64,000 nt of DNA. Origin: Desulfovibrio sp. 86. Lineage in GTDB: Bacteria; Desulfobacterota; Desulfovibrionia; Desulfovibrionales; Desulfovibrionaceae. The position numbers and the translations under genes are program-made. Shown piece after piece: positions 16,729 to 25,100 of the stretch. Location: positions 1,860,001 to 1,924,000 of the forward strand of contig NZ_LR738849.1 of assembly GCF_902702915.1 (NCBI RefSeq), read 5' to 3'. Each line of letters opens with the position of its first letter. Positions within the stretch are counted from its first letter, which is position 1. Under the pieces are notes generated by a model. It searched no databases. It saw nothing but the letters and a program-made list of their open reading frames with translations, and was not told the DNA's origin.

Positions 16729-18189
16729 TCAGGCCGGTTGCGCCGTCGGGGTGCAGGCCATCTCCTCGCCATAGGTGTGGGTGCGGTTGCGCCCGGCGGA
16801 CTTGGCGTCGTACAGGGCCGCATCGGCGTTGCGCACCAGCAGCTTGCCGTCACTGGCCGCGTCCTTGCCGGGCACAAGGCTGGCCACGCCCAGACTCACG
16901 GTCACAAAGCCGTTTACCGGGGAAGCGGGGTGGGGCAACTGCTCGCGTTCTATTTCATTGTGTATGCGCAGGGCCACGGCGCGGGCCGTGTGCGTGTCTG
17001 CCCCCGGCAGAAGCAGCGCAAACTCCTCGCCGCCGTAGCGGGCGCACACGTCTGTGGAGCGGGCGGCCCTCGTCATGGCGGCGGCCACGCGCTTGAGGCA
17101 TTCGTCGCCAGCCTGATGGCCGTAATTGTCATTATATATCTTGAACTTGTCCACATCCAGCATGATGAGCGCCAGGGGCTGCTGCCGTTCCTGCGCAAAA
17201 CGCCAGAGGGCGCGCAGGCTGTCGTCAAAGGAGCGGCGGTTGCGCACGCCGGTGAGGCCGTCCACAAGTGACATCTTCTGAAAGCGGTCATGCTCGGAAA
17301 CCAGCTTGTTGGACTGTATGGTGGCCTTGCTCAGATAGGTGCTCAGATTGTCCAGAGCGGAGGCGATGTTGCGTATCTCTACAATGCGGCTGCGTGGCAG
17401 AAACAGCTTTTTGACGCCTGTGCCCAACTGGTCGAGATAGGCCATGATGCCGCGCAGAGGGCGCGCCAGTTGCAGACGCAGGATGGCGTAGAGCGAGGTC
17501 ATGCCCGCGCCGAGAAAAAGAAAGCCCAGCAGCAGTCTGTTTTCAAAATCGTGCGCCAGGGCGGCGGTACGCCGCAACTGCCCGTGCATTTCGTCAGCAA
17601 GAGGGTTGCGCGCCTCAATATTGGACAGGGCCGAGGTAAAGTCGGTCAGGGCCGCGTCCATGGCCAGACGCACAGCAACAAGACGTCCTGCGGCATATGA
17701 CGCGGCGTTGCCGGTGGCGTCCTGATCGTCGTGGTCGCCGTCGTGCCGCAATCCGGCGTTCTGCGCCACAGGCGGGCTGTGAAGCGCGGCTTCCAGATCG
17801 TGCGCCTGGGCGTGCAGGAAGGCCAGCCGTTCAAGCGCGCTCAAGGCTCCCTCCCAGTGCTGGCGCTGTACAATGGCTCCCGGCGGCGGCGCTTTGCGCA
17901 ACTGCGCTATGGCCGCCTGCACGTCCTGGCGGCTCTGCGCGCCGGACTCTGCGAGCGCCACTTCGCCCAGGAGGCGCCACAGGTCTTGCTTCTGTCTGTC
18001 CACCTGATCAAGAGCTTCGGTAAGGGGCAGGTACGCGCCGTAAATTCTGGTGCTGGCCACGCTGATGTCGCGCGCCATGTTCATGTAATAGAAAAAACTG
18101 GCCGAAAATATGAGGCCCAGCACAACGATGCCGCTGCTGAGAAAAGCGTTGATGCCTATGCAGGCGTCCTTTTTTTCGTCGGGAGCCAT
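16729..18189 (-). CDS. Diguanylate cyclase (GGDEF) with two membrane segments, coupled to feoB
   Basis: 486 residues from ATG 18189. The feoB stop codon ends at 18191, giving TGACATG, so translation is probably coupled; longer upstream starts would lie inside feoB. N-terminal membrane segment (about 12-32), a periplasmic helical sensor region of about 200 residues, a second membrane segment (about 228-248), a HAMP-like stretch and a C-terminal GGDEF domain. The active site ARYGGEEFALL is intact and RSTD, five residues before it, fits the RxxD inhibitory I-site. It should make cyclic di-GMP from two GTP with product feedback. The sensed signal is unknown; the operon with the Fe(II) transporter hints at iron-linked control. 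Confidence 0.92.
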   Translation of the reverse strand: MAPDEKKDACIGINAFLSSGIVVLGLIFSASFFYYMNMARDISVASTRIYGAYLPLTEALDQVDRQKQDLWRLLGEVALAESGAQSRQDVQAAIAQLRKAPPPGAIVQRQHWEGALSALERLAFLHAQAHDLEAALHSPPVAQNAGLRHDGDHDDQDATGNAASYAAGRLVAVRLAMDAALTDFTSALSNIEARNPLADEMHGQLRRTAALAHDFENRLLLGFLFLGAGMTSLYAILRLQLARPLRGIMAYLDQLGTGVKKLFLPRSRIVEIRNIASALDNLSTYLSKATIQSNKLVSEHDRFQKMSLVDGLTGVRNRRSFDDSLRALWRFAQERQQPLALIMLDVDKFKIYNDNYGHQAGDECLKRVAAAMTRAARSTDVCARYGGEEFALLLPGADTHTARAVALRIHNEIEREQLPHPASPVNGFVTVSLGVASLVPGKDAASDGKLLVRNADAALYDAKSAGRNRTHTYGEEMACTPTAQPA

Positions 18190-18190
18190 G

Positions 18191-20548
18191 TCAGTTTCCC
18201 ATCCAGGCGCAATAGGTCTGGTAAATGCCCACGGCCATAGCGAAGGCCAGCAGGGTATTGAAAATGATGCTGAAGAAAACCCATTTCCAGCTGCCGGATT
18301 CCTGTCGTATGACCACAAGGGTCACAAAGCAGGGCGCGTACAGCATGACGAAAACCAGCAGGGCCAGTGCCGAACCCTGGTTCCAGCTTGGGTCCTTGCG
18401 CAGAAGCTCCGCCAGCGAAACGTCGTCGTCAGGGTCCTGCTTGCCAAGGGCGTACGCCGTGCCCAGGGTGGAAATGATGGCCTCCTTGGCGGCAATGCCG
18501 CCGATGAGCGCCACGTCCGTGCGCCAGCTGAAGCCCGCGTGCCGCGTCACGTCCTCAAGCCATGTGCCCAACTGACCGGCAAGGGAATGCCGGAGCCTTT
18601 CGGCGTTAAGGGCTTTCTCGGCATTGCCAAGCCTGTCTTCAAGGTCGGCGCGCGCGTCTTTGGCAAGCTCCGGGTTTTCCAGGGCCGCTGACAGCCGTGC
18701 CATATCGTTTTCAAAGGGCAGGGCCAGTTGCGGATCAAGAGCGGGAAAGGTCATGCCCGCCCAGATGAGCATGGCCAGGGGCACAAGCACGGTCCCGGCC
18801 TTTTTCAGGTACATCCAGGTGCGCTCCCAGCAGTGGATGCAGATGCCGCGCACTGTGGGCAGGCGGTAGGGGGGCATTTCCATCACAAGGGGGGTAGCCT
18901 CTCCCCGCAGCACGGTCTTGCGCAGAAACAGCGCCACAAAAAAGGCGAAGGCCCACGAAAGAAGGATGATCATGAACATCATGTTGGCCGCGTTCTCGGG
19001 AAAAAACGTGCCCACCAGCAGCAGGTACACGGGCAGCTTGGCCCCGCAGGCCATGTAGGGAAGGGTGAGCATGGTGGCCAGTTTTTCCTTGGGGCTGCGC
19101 ATGGTGCGCGTGGCCATGACGCCGGGGATGGCGCAGCCCCCGGCAATGCCGCCGGAAATGATGTAGGGCATCACCGACGCGCCGTGCAGACCGAACATCT
19201 GAAAGACCCTGTCCGCGATATAGGCCATGCGGGCCATGTAGCCGCTGTCTTCCACAATGGCGATAAGGGCGAACATGATGAGCACCAGGGGCACAAAACT
19301 GAGAACGCCGCCCACGCCGGCGATAAGACCGTCAATGATGAGGGACGACAGCAGACCTTCGGGCAGGGCCGAACCGACCATTTCGCTCAGGAGGGAAAAG
19401 CCGGATTCCAGCCATGCCTGCGGGTAGGAACCGAGCACAATGGTTATCTGAAACATGGCGTAAAGCACGCCCAGCATGACCAGCGCGCCCCAGAGGGCGT
19501 GCGCCAGCACCTTGTCCAGCCGGTCGCTCATGCCCAGGCGCTGGCGGTTGCCGGTTTTGCTGATGCAGGCGGTGGCCACCGTGCGCACAAAGGCGCTGTG
19601 CCCGTCAGCCACAAGGCCCTCAACGTCCATATCCTGCGCGCGCAGGGTCTGGTGCAGGTCGCGGCACAGGGTTTCAAGCCAGTCAGCCAGGGTGGGGTCT
19701 GCGGCGCGCACGGCCCGGAGAGCCTCCGGGTCGCTCTGGGCAAGGTTCAGGGCCAGCCAGCGCGGCGCGCAGTGGGCATAGGGCGATGCGGCCATGCGGC
19801 TGCTGCCCGCGATAAGTTCTTCCATCTGGGCCAGTACCGGGTCCAGCAAGGGTCCGTAACTGACATGCAGTGCTTGTGTTTTCAGGCGGGGGCAAAGCGC
19901 GTCCTGCGCTCCGGCCAGGGCGGGTTCGGGGTAAGGAGCGGGGCCAGGGTAGGGAGCGGATTCGGGGTCAGGCTCGACATCGGCCAGGGCGCATCCGCGC
20001 GCCGCGTCAAGAGCCTCGTGCAGCCCCTTGCCGCTGGTGCCCACCGTGGGCAAGGCGCTTGCGCCCATCATGCCGGAGAGCCTGATAAAATCTATTTCAA
20101 TGCCCGCGGCTCTGGCCTCGTCCATCATATTGCAGGCCAGCACCACGGGCAGGCCCATTTCGCGCAACTGGGCCGTGAGCAGCAGGCCGCGCTCCAGAAT
20201 GCCCGCATCCACCACATTTATGACGGCCTGCACCGTTCCGCTGAGCAGCACGTTGCGGGCTACCACCTCTTCCTGCGAGTAGGCGGAGAGCGAATAGGTG
20301 CCCGGCAGGTCCACAAGCACCAGCTTTTGCCCCTGATGGCGGATGATGCCCTCTTTTTTTTCGACGGTGACGCCGCTGTAGTTGCCCACATGCTGGCGCG
20401 CGCCGGTGAGAGCATTGAAAACCGTGGTCTTGCCGCAGTTGGGGTTGCCCGCAATGGCGAACCGCAAAGCATAGGTAAGGCCGCCAATATTGGCGCGTGC
20501 GCTGGCTGCTGAAGGCAACGCGGCATCAGCGGTGTAGGGGTCCGACAT
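18191..20548 (-). CDS. feoB: Ferrous iron transporter FeoB
   Basis: 785 residues from ATG 20548 (AGGAG 8 bases upstream); the frame opens further upstream at 20644 but that runs into the Fur box. N-terminal GTPase: G1 GNPNCGKT at 34-41, G2 region NYSGVTVEK, G3 DLPGT at 80-84, G4 NMMD at 140-143. The C-terminal half carries two Gate domains and about eight membrane spans, including the gate motif region SGGIAGGCAIPGVMATR. Between GTPase and membrane parts is a Pro/Tyr/Glu-rich linker (PYPGPAPYPEPA) not usual in the family. It imports Fe(II) across the inner membrane. No feoA is next to it. The promoter is overlapped by a Fur box. Confidence 0.96.
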   Translation of the reverse strand: MSDPYTADAALPSAASARANIGGLTYALRFAIAGNPNCGKTTVFNALTGARQHVGNYSGVTVEKKEGIIRHQGQKLVLVDLPGTYSLSAYSQEEVVARNVLLSGTVQAVINVVDAGILERGLLLTAQLREMGLPVVLACNMMDEARAAGIEIDFIRLSGMMGASALPTVGTSGKGLHEALDAARGCALADVEPDPESAPYPGPAPYPEPALAGAQDALCPRLKTQALHVSYGPLLDPVLAQMEELIAGSSRMAASPYAHCAPRWLALNLAQSDPEALRAVRAADPTLADWLETLCRDLHQTLRAQDMDVEGLVADGHSAFVRTVATACISKTGNRQRLGMSDRLDKVLAHALWGALVMLGVLYAMFQITIVLGSYPQAWLESGFSLLSEMVGSALPEGLLSSLIIDGLIAGVGGVLSFVPLVLIMFALIAIVEDSGYMARMAYIADRVFQMFGLHGASVMPYIISGGIAGGCAIPGVMATRTMRSPKEKLATMLTLPYMACGAKLPVYLLLVGTFFPENAANMMFMIILLSWAFAFFVALFLRKTVLRGEATPLVMEMPPYRLPTVRGICIHCWERTWMYLKKAGTVLVPLAMLIWAGMTFPALDPQLALPFENDMARLSAALENPELAKDARADLEDRLGNAEKALNAERLRHSLAGQLGTWLEDVTRHAGFSWRTDVALIGGIAAKEAIISTLGTAYALGKQDPDDDVSLAELLRKDPSWNQGSALALLVFVMLYAPCFVTLVVIRQESGSWKWVFFSIIFNTLLAFAMAVGIYQTYCAWMGN

Positions 20549-20627
20549 TATGGCGCTCCTGTGGTTGTCTGCGGCCTCCGCAATGCGAAAGCCGTGGACA
20601 AGAAGCTGGTGGGGATATTTTTCGAAA

Positions 20628-20644
20628 TTGAAATCTATTTTCAA
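20628..20644 (-). promoter_or_regulatory. Fur box upstream of feoB
   Basis: TTGAAATCTATTTTCAA is a 17-base imperfect palindrome. It agrees at 15 of 17 positions with the Desulfovibrio Fur consensus as I remember it (WTGAAAATNATTTTCAW). It covers the putative -10 box, the arrangement expected for iron repression. Confidence 0.75.
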
Positions 20645-20660
20645 AAAAGAATGAAGTCAA
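20632..20660 (-). promoter_or_regulatory. Putative sigma-70 promoter of feoB
   Basis: On the minus strand TTGACT, a 17-base spacer and TAGATT (5/6 and 4/6 matches); the -10 hexamer lies within the Fur box. The rest of the 20549-20969 gap shows no gene. Confidence 0.65.
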
Positions 20661-20969
20661 GCAATGCTTGCGAGAGAGGAAAAATTGGCGGGGCGCAAGG
20701 CTGGCGGCTGCATTGGCCACATTGACGTTTCGTCCACCTTTACGATAGATGTCCATACATAAAAGATACCACGGAAAACCATTGCCCTTTCCCTGCATCC
20801 CCTTGCACGCCCGCAAGACAGACGCCTGCTTTCATCGGTGTTCGGGCCATATGTGGTTTCCAAGGTTTATCCGCTGGGGCGTCAGGCAGTTGAAAGCGTT
20901 CATCCGCACTGTTTGCAAACGCTCGTGGCGCACGCCAGGGTATTTTAAAATCAAAGCTCAGGAGAGCAT

Positions 20970-22199
20970 ATGCGTAAGGTGGTTGTAACTGGATACGGCA
21001 TCATTTCACCTTCGGGAAATGACGCCGAAACGCTCTGGAAGAACATCTCGACCGGCACGTCCGGCATAAAAAAAATTGACGACCCCGCCTTTGAGGAAAG
21101 TGCGTCGCGGGTTGGCGGCGTCATCGGGGACTTTCCCGCCGAAGCCTATCTGGAGGCCAAGGAGGCGAAGAAGTACGACCGCTACATCCAGTATGCCTAT
21201 GCGGCGGCCAAGCAGGCTCTTGATATGGCCAATCCCGGCGACGACTGGGACGCCGAGCGGGCTGGCGTGTATGTGGGGTCGGGCGTTGGCGGCATAGAGA
21301 CCATCATGCGCAACCATGAGGCCTTTCTTGCCAAGGGCGCGCGCCGCGTGTCGCCCTTCTTGGTTCCGATGATGATCAGCAATATGGCTTCGGGCGTCAT
21401 TGCCATCAAAACGGGCTTCAAGGGGGCGAACTACGCGCCGGTTTCGGCCTGCGCCACTGCGAATACCGCCATTGGCGAGGCATTTTTGAGCATCAGGCAC
21501 GGCTATGCCGACATGATGCTGGCCGGTGGGGCCGATGCGGGCATCCATCCCTTTCTGTTCGCCGGGTTCTCAAGCATGAAGGCCCTGACCACCAATAACG
21601 ACCATCCGACGCAGGCCAGCCGCCCCTTTGACCGCGACCGTGACGGGTTTGTCATGTCCGAAGGGGCCGCCGTGCTCCTGCTTGAAGACCTTGAGCACGC
21701 CACACGGCGCGGGGCTATCATTCTGGGCGAAGTGGCGGGCTACGGCGCGACCTGCGACGCGGGCCACATCACCTCGCCGGACTTTCACGGCGCGGCCCGG
21801 TCAATGAAGATCGCCATCAAACAGGCCGGGGTGACTCCTGGCGACATTGGCTACATCAACGCCCACGCCACCGGCACGCGGGAGGGCGACAAGTCTGAAG
21901 CCAAGGCCATTGGGGATGTTTTTCAGCAGTGCCTGGACAGCGCCCGCGTGAGCGCCACCAAGTCCATGACGGGCCATCTTTTTGGCGCGGCGGGCGGCAT
22001 TGAGGCGATCATTACCTTACAGGCCCTGCGGCACGGGCTGCTGCCGCCCACCATCAACCTGGACAATCCCGATGACGAGTGCGGCCTGAACCACATCCGC
22101 AATGTGGCCGTGAAGGCCGACATTACCTACGCGCTTTCCAACGCCTTTGGCTTTGGCGGGCACAATGCCTCGGTGGTTTTCAAAAAGTACGAGGGATAA
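20970..22199 (+). CDS. fabF: 3-oxoacyl-ACP synthase II (FabF/KAS II type)
   Basis: 409 residues of the thiolase-fold condensing enzymes. Catalytic Cys in PVSACATANTAIGEA, first His in INAHATGTREGDKSEA and second His in SMTGHLFGAAGGIEA complete the Cys-His-His triad of KAS I/II. It elongates acyl-ACP with malonyl-ACP. FabF and FabB cannot be separated firmly by eye, but the length and THATGT-like wording fit FabF. The gene stands alone, without acpP or other fab genes. ATG 20970 is preceded by GGAG. A perfect terminator follows. Confidence 0.9.
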   Translation: MRKVVVTGYGIISPSGNDAETLWKNISTGTSGIKKIDDPAFEESASRVGGVIGDFPAEAYLEAKEAKKYDRYIQYAYAAAKQALDMANPGDDWDAERAGVYVGSGVGGIETIMRNHEAFLAKGARRVSPFLVPMMISNMASGVIAIKTGFKGANYAPVSACATANTAIGEAFLSIRHGYADMMLAGGADAGIHPFLFAGFSSMKALTTNNDHPTQASRPFDRDRDGFVMSEGAAVLLLEDLEHATRRGAIILGEVAGYGATCDAGHITSPDFHGAARSMKIAIKQAGVTPGDIGYINAHATGTREGDKSEAKAIGDVFQQCLDSARVSATKSMTGHLFGAAGGIEAIITLQALRHGLLPPTINLDNPDDECGLNHIRNVAVKADITYALSNAFGFGGHNASVVFKKYEG

Positions 22200-22267
22200 A
22201 CCCGCTTTCCCGTGAACGTGCTCCGGGCATTGCCACAGCACCGTTCAGGATACGACATCTCTGCCAT

Positions 22268-22303
22268 GCAAAAGGGCGCAGCCGTGTGGCTGCGCCCTTT
22301 TGC
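22268..22303 (+). terminator. Terminator after fabF
   Basis: Perfect 16-bp stem (GCAAAAGGGCGCAGCC with its complement) and a GTGT loop; the downstream arm ends in CCCTTTTGC. Confidence 0.88.
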
Positions 22304-22445
22304 GTTCATCTATGACAGGAACCTGCCGCTAATCTATTGCTTGCCGCAGAGCCCCATTGAAATGGCGTGATACCGAGAAACCTCTTGCCTCTGAAACCCC
22401 GCTTCAGATCAGCAAACTCTTTGTAGTACGGTAAGACACGATAAG

Positions 22446-22511
22446 AGTTTTAGGGGGTGGGGGCGTGGGGGAGGGACCCTTTTTCAAAAGGGTCCCTCCC
22501 CCACAAAGCAT
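22446..22511. repeat. Dispersed palindromic repeat, family A, copy 2 (extended)
   Basis: GTTTTAGGGGGTGGGGGC leads into the palindrome GTGGGGGAGGGACCC...GGGTCCCTCCCCCAC and ends ACAAAGCATT. The copy at 27401-27467 has the same extended form in the opposite orientation. It occupies much of the gap between fabF and the tRNA thiolase gene. Confidence 0.88.
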
Positions 22512-22550
22512 TGCCTCTCACTCCAACAACAAATCCCAACCGTACCCGCT

Positions 22551-23459
22551 CTAGCCTTCGCCTTGTAACGCGGCGCGGATGCGGCAGACGCCGCAGGTTT
22601 CGCCCGAGGACGTGGGGTAGCCGCAGAGGGTGCAGGGCGCCAGTTCCAGGCCTTCTTCGGCCTCGCGCCGGGCGAAGACGGGCCGTCCGCGTGCGAGAAA
22701 GCCCTGATAGAAATCGAGCTTGCGGCCGGGCATGGCGGCCTCGAGGTTCTGCATCAGGCCCTTGAGGGTGGTGAAGCTTGCTCCGGGGCTGTAGGGGCAG
22801 GGCGCATAGTGGTTTTCGATGCCCATCAAGAAGGCGTAGTTGGCGGTTTCAAATTCCGAGAGCCGCCAGAGGGGTTTGACCTTGCGTGAAAAGCCGTGCT
22901 CGCTGTCCAGCAGCGGCCCCTGGTCGGAAAGGTAGGCTGTGTCCCAGCGCAGGGTATTGCTGAACAGGCGGGCCACCTCGTCATCGAGGTTATGGCCTGT
23001 GGCCAGGGCGTCAAAGCCTTCATCCAGGGCGACCTTGTTGAAAAAATGGCGCTTGATCTTGCCGCAGGCGGAGCAGATGGGGCGGTTCAGACGTTCTTTG
23101 ACAGCCGGAATGGGCAGGCCCTCGGCGACCATTTCCTTGACCATCAGATTGAGGCCGTGCTTGGCGCAGAAGCGCTCCACCACGCCGCGCGCGGCAGCGG
23201 AGGAAACGGGAATGCCAAGGTCGATGTGCAGGCCCGTGACATTGTAGCCCTGCAGCGACAGCTCAAGCATGAGGGCCAGCGAATCCTTGCCGCCTGAAAG
23301 CGCCACCAGCACGCGCTCGTCGCGGGTGAAAAGGTTTTGGCCTTCAATGCCCCTGGCAACCTGGCGGGAAAAAAACGTTTTGTAGCAGTCGGGACAAAAG
23401 GCGGCATTGTGGCTGCGCAGGGCAACCACGGCCTCGGCTTTGCATATCTTGCACTTCAT
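22551..23459 (-). CDS. TtuA/TtcA-family tRNA 2-thiolation enzyme
   Basis: 302 residues from ATG 23459 (MKCKICKAEAVV), with AGGAAC upstream; the longer frame to 23582 translates part of repeat family C and is rejected. N-terminal zinc knuckle (CKIC...CPDC), PP-loop VALSGGKDSLAL, then RPICSACGKIKR and YAPCPYS, which supply the three Cys that hold a [4Fe-4S] cluster in TtuA/TtcA enzymes. A C-terminal zinc knuckle (PCTLCGYPTSSGETCGVC) favours the TtuA/NcsA branch with two zinc fingers over TtcA. Role: ATP-dependent sulfur insertion into a tRNA base. Which base cannot be told from sequence alone. Confidence 0.88.
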   Translation of the reverse strand: MKCKICKAEAVVALRSHNAAFCPDCYKTFFSRQVARGIEGQNLFTRDERVLVALSGGKDSLALMLELSLQGYNVTGLHIDLGIPVSSAAARGVVERFCAKHGLNLMVKEMVAEGLPIPAVKERLNRPICSACGKIKRHFFNKVALDEGFDALATGHNLDDEVARLFSNTLRWDTAYLSDQGPLLDSEHGFSRKVKPLWRLSEFETANYAFLMGIENHYAPCPYSPGASFTTLKGLMQNLEAAMPGRKLDFYQGFLARGRPVFARREAEEGLELAPCTLCGYPTSSGETCGVCRIRAALQGEG

Positions 23460-23519
23460 CGCTGTTCCTGGTGTATGTAATAATAAGGAGTCATAGTATT
23501 TCAGTATGGGGAAACGCTG

Positions 23520-23660
23520 ATGTATTCCGTTTGGCGGCGTTGCTTCCCTTTTTTTGAAACAGTCGAGGACGGAAGAGTCCACTCCTGCTTCAAAAAAAGA
23601 TCGCGCCTTGCCAAACGAAATACCTGCGCGTTTCTAGAAGGCTCTTTAATCAGTGCTTCC
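23520..23660. repeat. Dispersed repeat family C, copy 1
   Basis: Centre is a palindrome: TTTTTTTGAAACAGTCGAGG, then ACGGAAGAGTCCACTCCTGC and TTCAAAAAAAG. It is flanked by ATTCCGTTTTGGCGG-like and TTGCCAAACGAAAT sequence and ends in GGCTCTTTAATCAGTGCTTCC. An inverted copy is at 36841-36985; a fragment of the end (GCTCTTTAATCAGCGCTTCC) is at 11756-11775. Confidence 0.85.
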
Positions 23661-23672
23661 ATAGAAATCTGT

Positions 23673-25100
23673 TCAAGTCCGGGAATCGCCTGTGACGGGC
23701 GTGGGATCAAGCCAGCCAAGCTGGCGGCACCATTGCTGATATTGGGCGCAGGCCCTGGCGGCAAAGGATTCAAGTCCCACATGGTCGCGCAGTGGCTGGC
23801 TGGCTTCGGCGAGCCTGCGGCGCAGGGGCGCGTCCTGCATGATGTCGATCATGGCCTTGGCAAGGGCCTGGGGATCGTTTTCTTCCACCAGCAGCGCCAC
23901 GTCGGCCGGGTCATTGCCGTCAAGACGCAGGCGTTCGCGGTGCAGGGGGCTTGTGCTGCACACTGTGGGCAGAAAGGCCGCCACGCCCGCCCAGAGGCTC
24001 TCGGGCCGTTCTTCGGGGGAAGATCCTGGCGCTATCCAGGCATGGCAGTGCCGCAAAACCTCTGGCAGGGACTGCTCGTTGAGCAGGCACAGGCGCGAAC
24101 TGACGCCAAGGTTTTCGGCCTCTTCCAGCAGTTCGGCATAGCGTGGGCCGCCGCCCAGCGCGCGTACTTCCCAGGTGGGGAGGTCGTCGCGCTGCCACAT
24201 GGCCGCCATGGCGCGCGTCACCAGTTGCGCGCCGGAGCGCGGCGTCATGGCGTCGCCCAGGGCAAAAATAAAGCGTTGCTCGCGGGAGTGCGCCGTTTCT
24301 CCGGCAATGGGTTCAGATGGTTGCGCCTGCTCCCAGGGCGGGGCGGGCGCAAAGTCGTCCAGGCTCATGCCAGGGGCAATCGGGGTGAGGAGGTCGCCGT
24401 CAAGGCGCAGTGTCCGGCCTTTTTCGCCACGTTCTGCGCGCAGGGCCGCCGTGGTGGAGTCTCCACCAACCGGGAGGCCGGGCCGGGCCGTGCCGCCTGA
24501 GTGGGGAGTACCGTCGGGCCGGGTCGCGGCGCTTTCCGTCGCGCTGTTTTCCGTCACGGCGCATGGCGTGGCGGCGCGTTCTGTGGTGCCGGAGGCGGGC
24601 ATACGCTCCAGGATGTGTTGTGAGCCGCAAAGAATTTTGTGCGCTGCCAGAAAGGGCTTGCCCGTCATGCTCTGGGCCGCGGGCGGCCGTAGCAGAAAAG
24701 CGTGGGCCAGAAGGGTCGCGCCGGATTCACGCATGCGCAGAACGCTGCGGCCAAGGGCCATGGCGTCCTGACCGATTGTCTGCACCAGCAGGCGCGCATG
24801 CCTGCGCTGCCAGCGCCACAGCCTCCACAGATTGAGGGGGTTGCGCTGGCTCGCGCCGCTGACGGGAATAACGGGCAGGTTGAGTTGCACGGCGCGGCTA
24901 TGCAGGGTGGAATGCTCGAGGCAGACCAGCATGGGGGCAAAGTTGCCGCCGTCGCGCATGCTGCGGGCCAGCGCAAGGGCGTGTTCCTCTTCCATACGGG
25001 CCGTGCGCATGGGCGAACCAAGCTCGGCCCAGCGCGTCTGCTCGTCAGGGCTGGCGGGGCCGGGCGTGGTGTTTTGCAGGGCTATGAGCAGAACACGCAT
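23673..25100 (-). CDS. GT4-type glycosyltransferase with low-complexity insertion
   Basis: 475 residues. The N-terminal lobe includes LVCLEHSTLHSRAVQLNLPV and the C-terminal lobe has EVRALGGGPRYAELLEEAENLG and WIAPGSSPEERPESLWAGVA, where Glu/Pro-Glu matches the EX7E nucleotide-sugar region of GT4 enzymes. Between the lobes (about residues 175-240) is an Ala/Thr/Ser/Gly-rich stretch unlike the rest. No membrane segment. Its start codon overlaps the stop of the upstream aminotransferase gene by one base (TGATG), so the two are co-translated. Acceptor and donor are unknown. Confidence 0.85.
   Translation of the reverse strand: MRVLLIALQNTTPGPASPDEQTRWAELGSPMRTARMEEEHALALARSMRDGGNFAPMLVCLEHSTLHSRAVQLNLPVIPVSGASQRNPLNLWRLWRWQRRHARLLVQTIGQDAMALGRSVLRMRESGATLLAHAFLLRPPAAQSMTGKPFLAAHKILCGSQHILERMPASGTTERAATPCAVTENSATESAATRPDGTPHSGGTARPGLPVGGDSTTAALRAERGEKGRTLRLDGDLLTPIAPGMSLDDFAPAPPWEQAQPSEPIAGETAHSREQRFIFALGDAMTPRSGAQLVTRAMAAMWQRDDLPTWEVRALGGGPRYAELLEEAENLGVSSRLCLLNEQSLPEVLRHCHAWIAPGSSPEERPESLWAGVAAFLPTVCSTSPLHRERLRLDGNDPADVALLVEENDPQALAKAMIDIMQDAPLRRRLAEASQPLRDHVGLESFAARACAQYQQWCRQLGWLDPTPVTGDSRT

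Noticed and set aside
18728-20512. 594-codon plus-strand frame opposite feoB
   Set aside because: Antisense shadow; His/Gly/Gln composition typical of such shadows.
23460-23582. N-terminal extension of the tRNA thiolase gene
   Set aside because: It translates repeat family C; ATG 23459 has its own good ribosome site and fits the family start.
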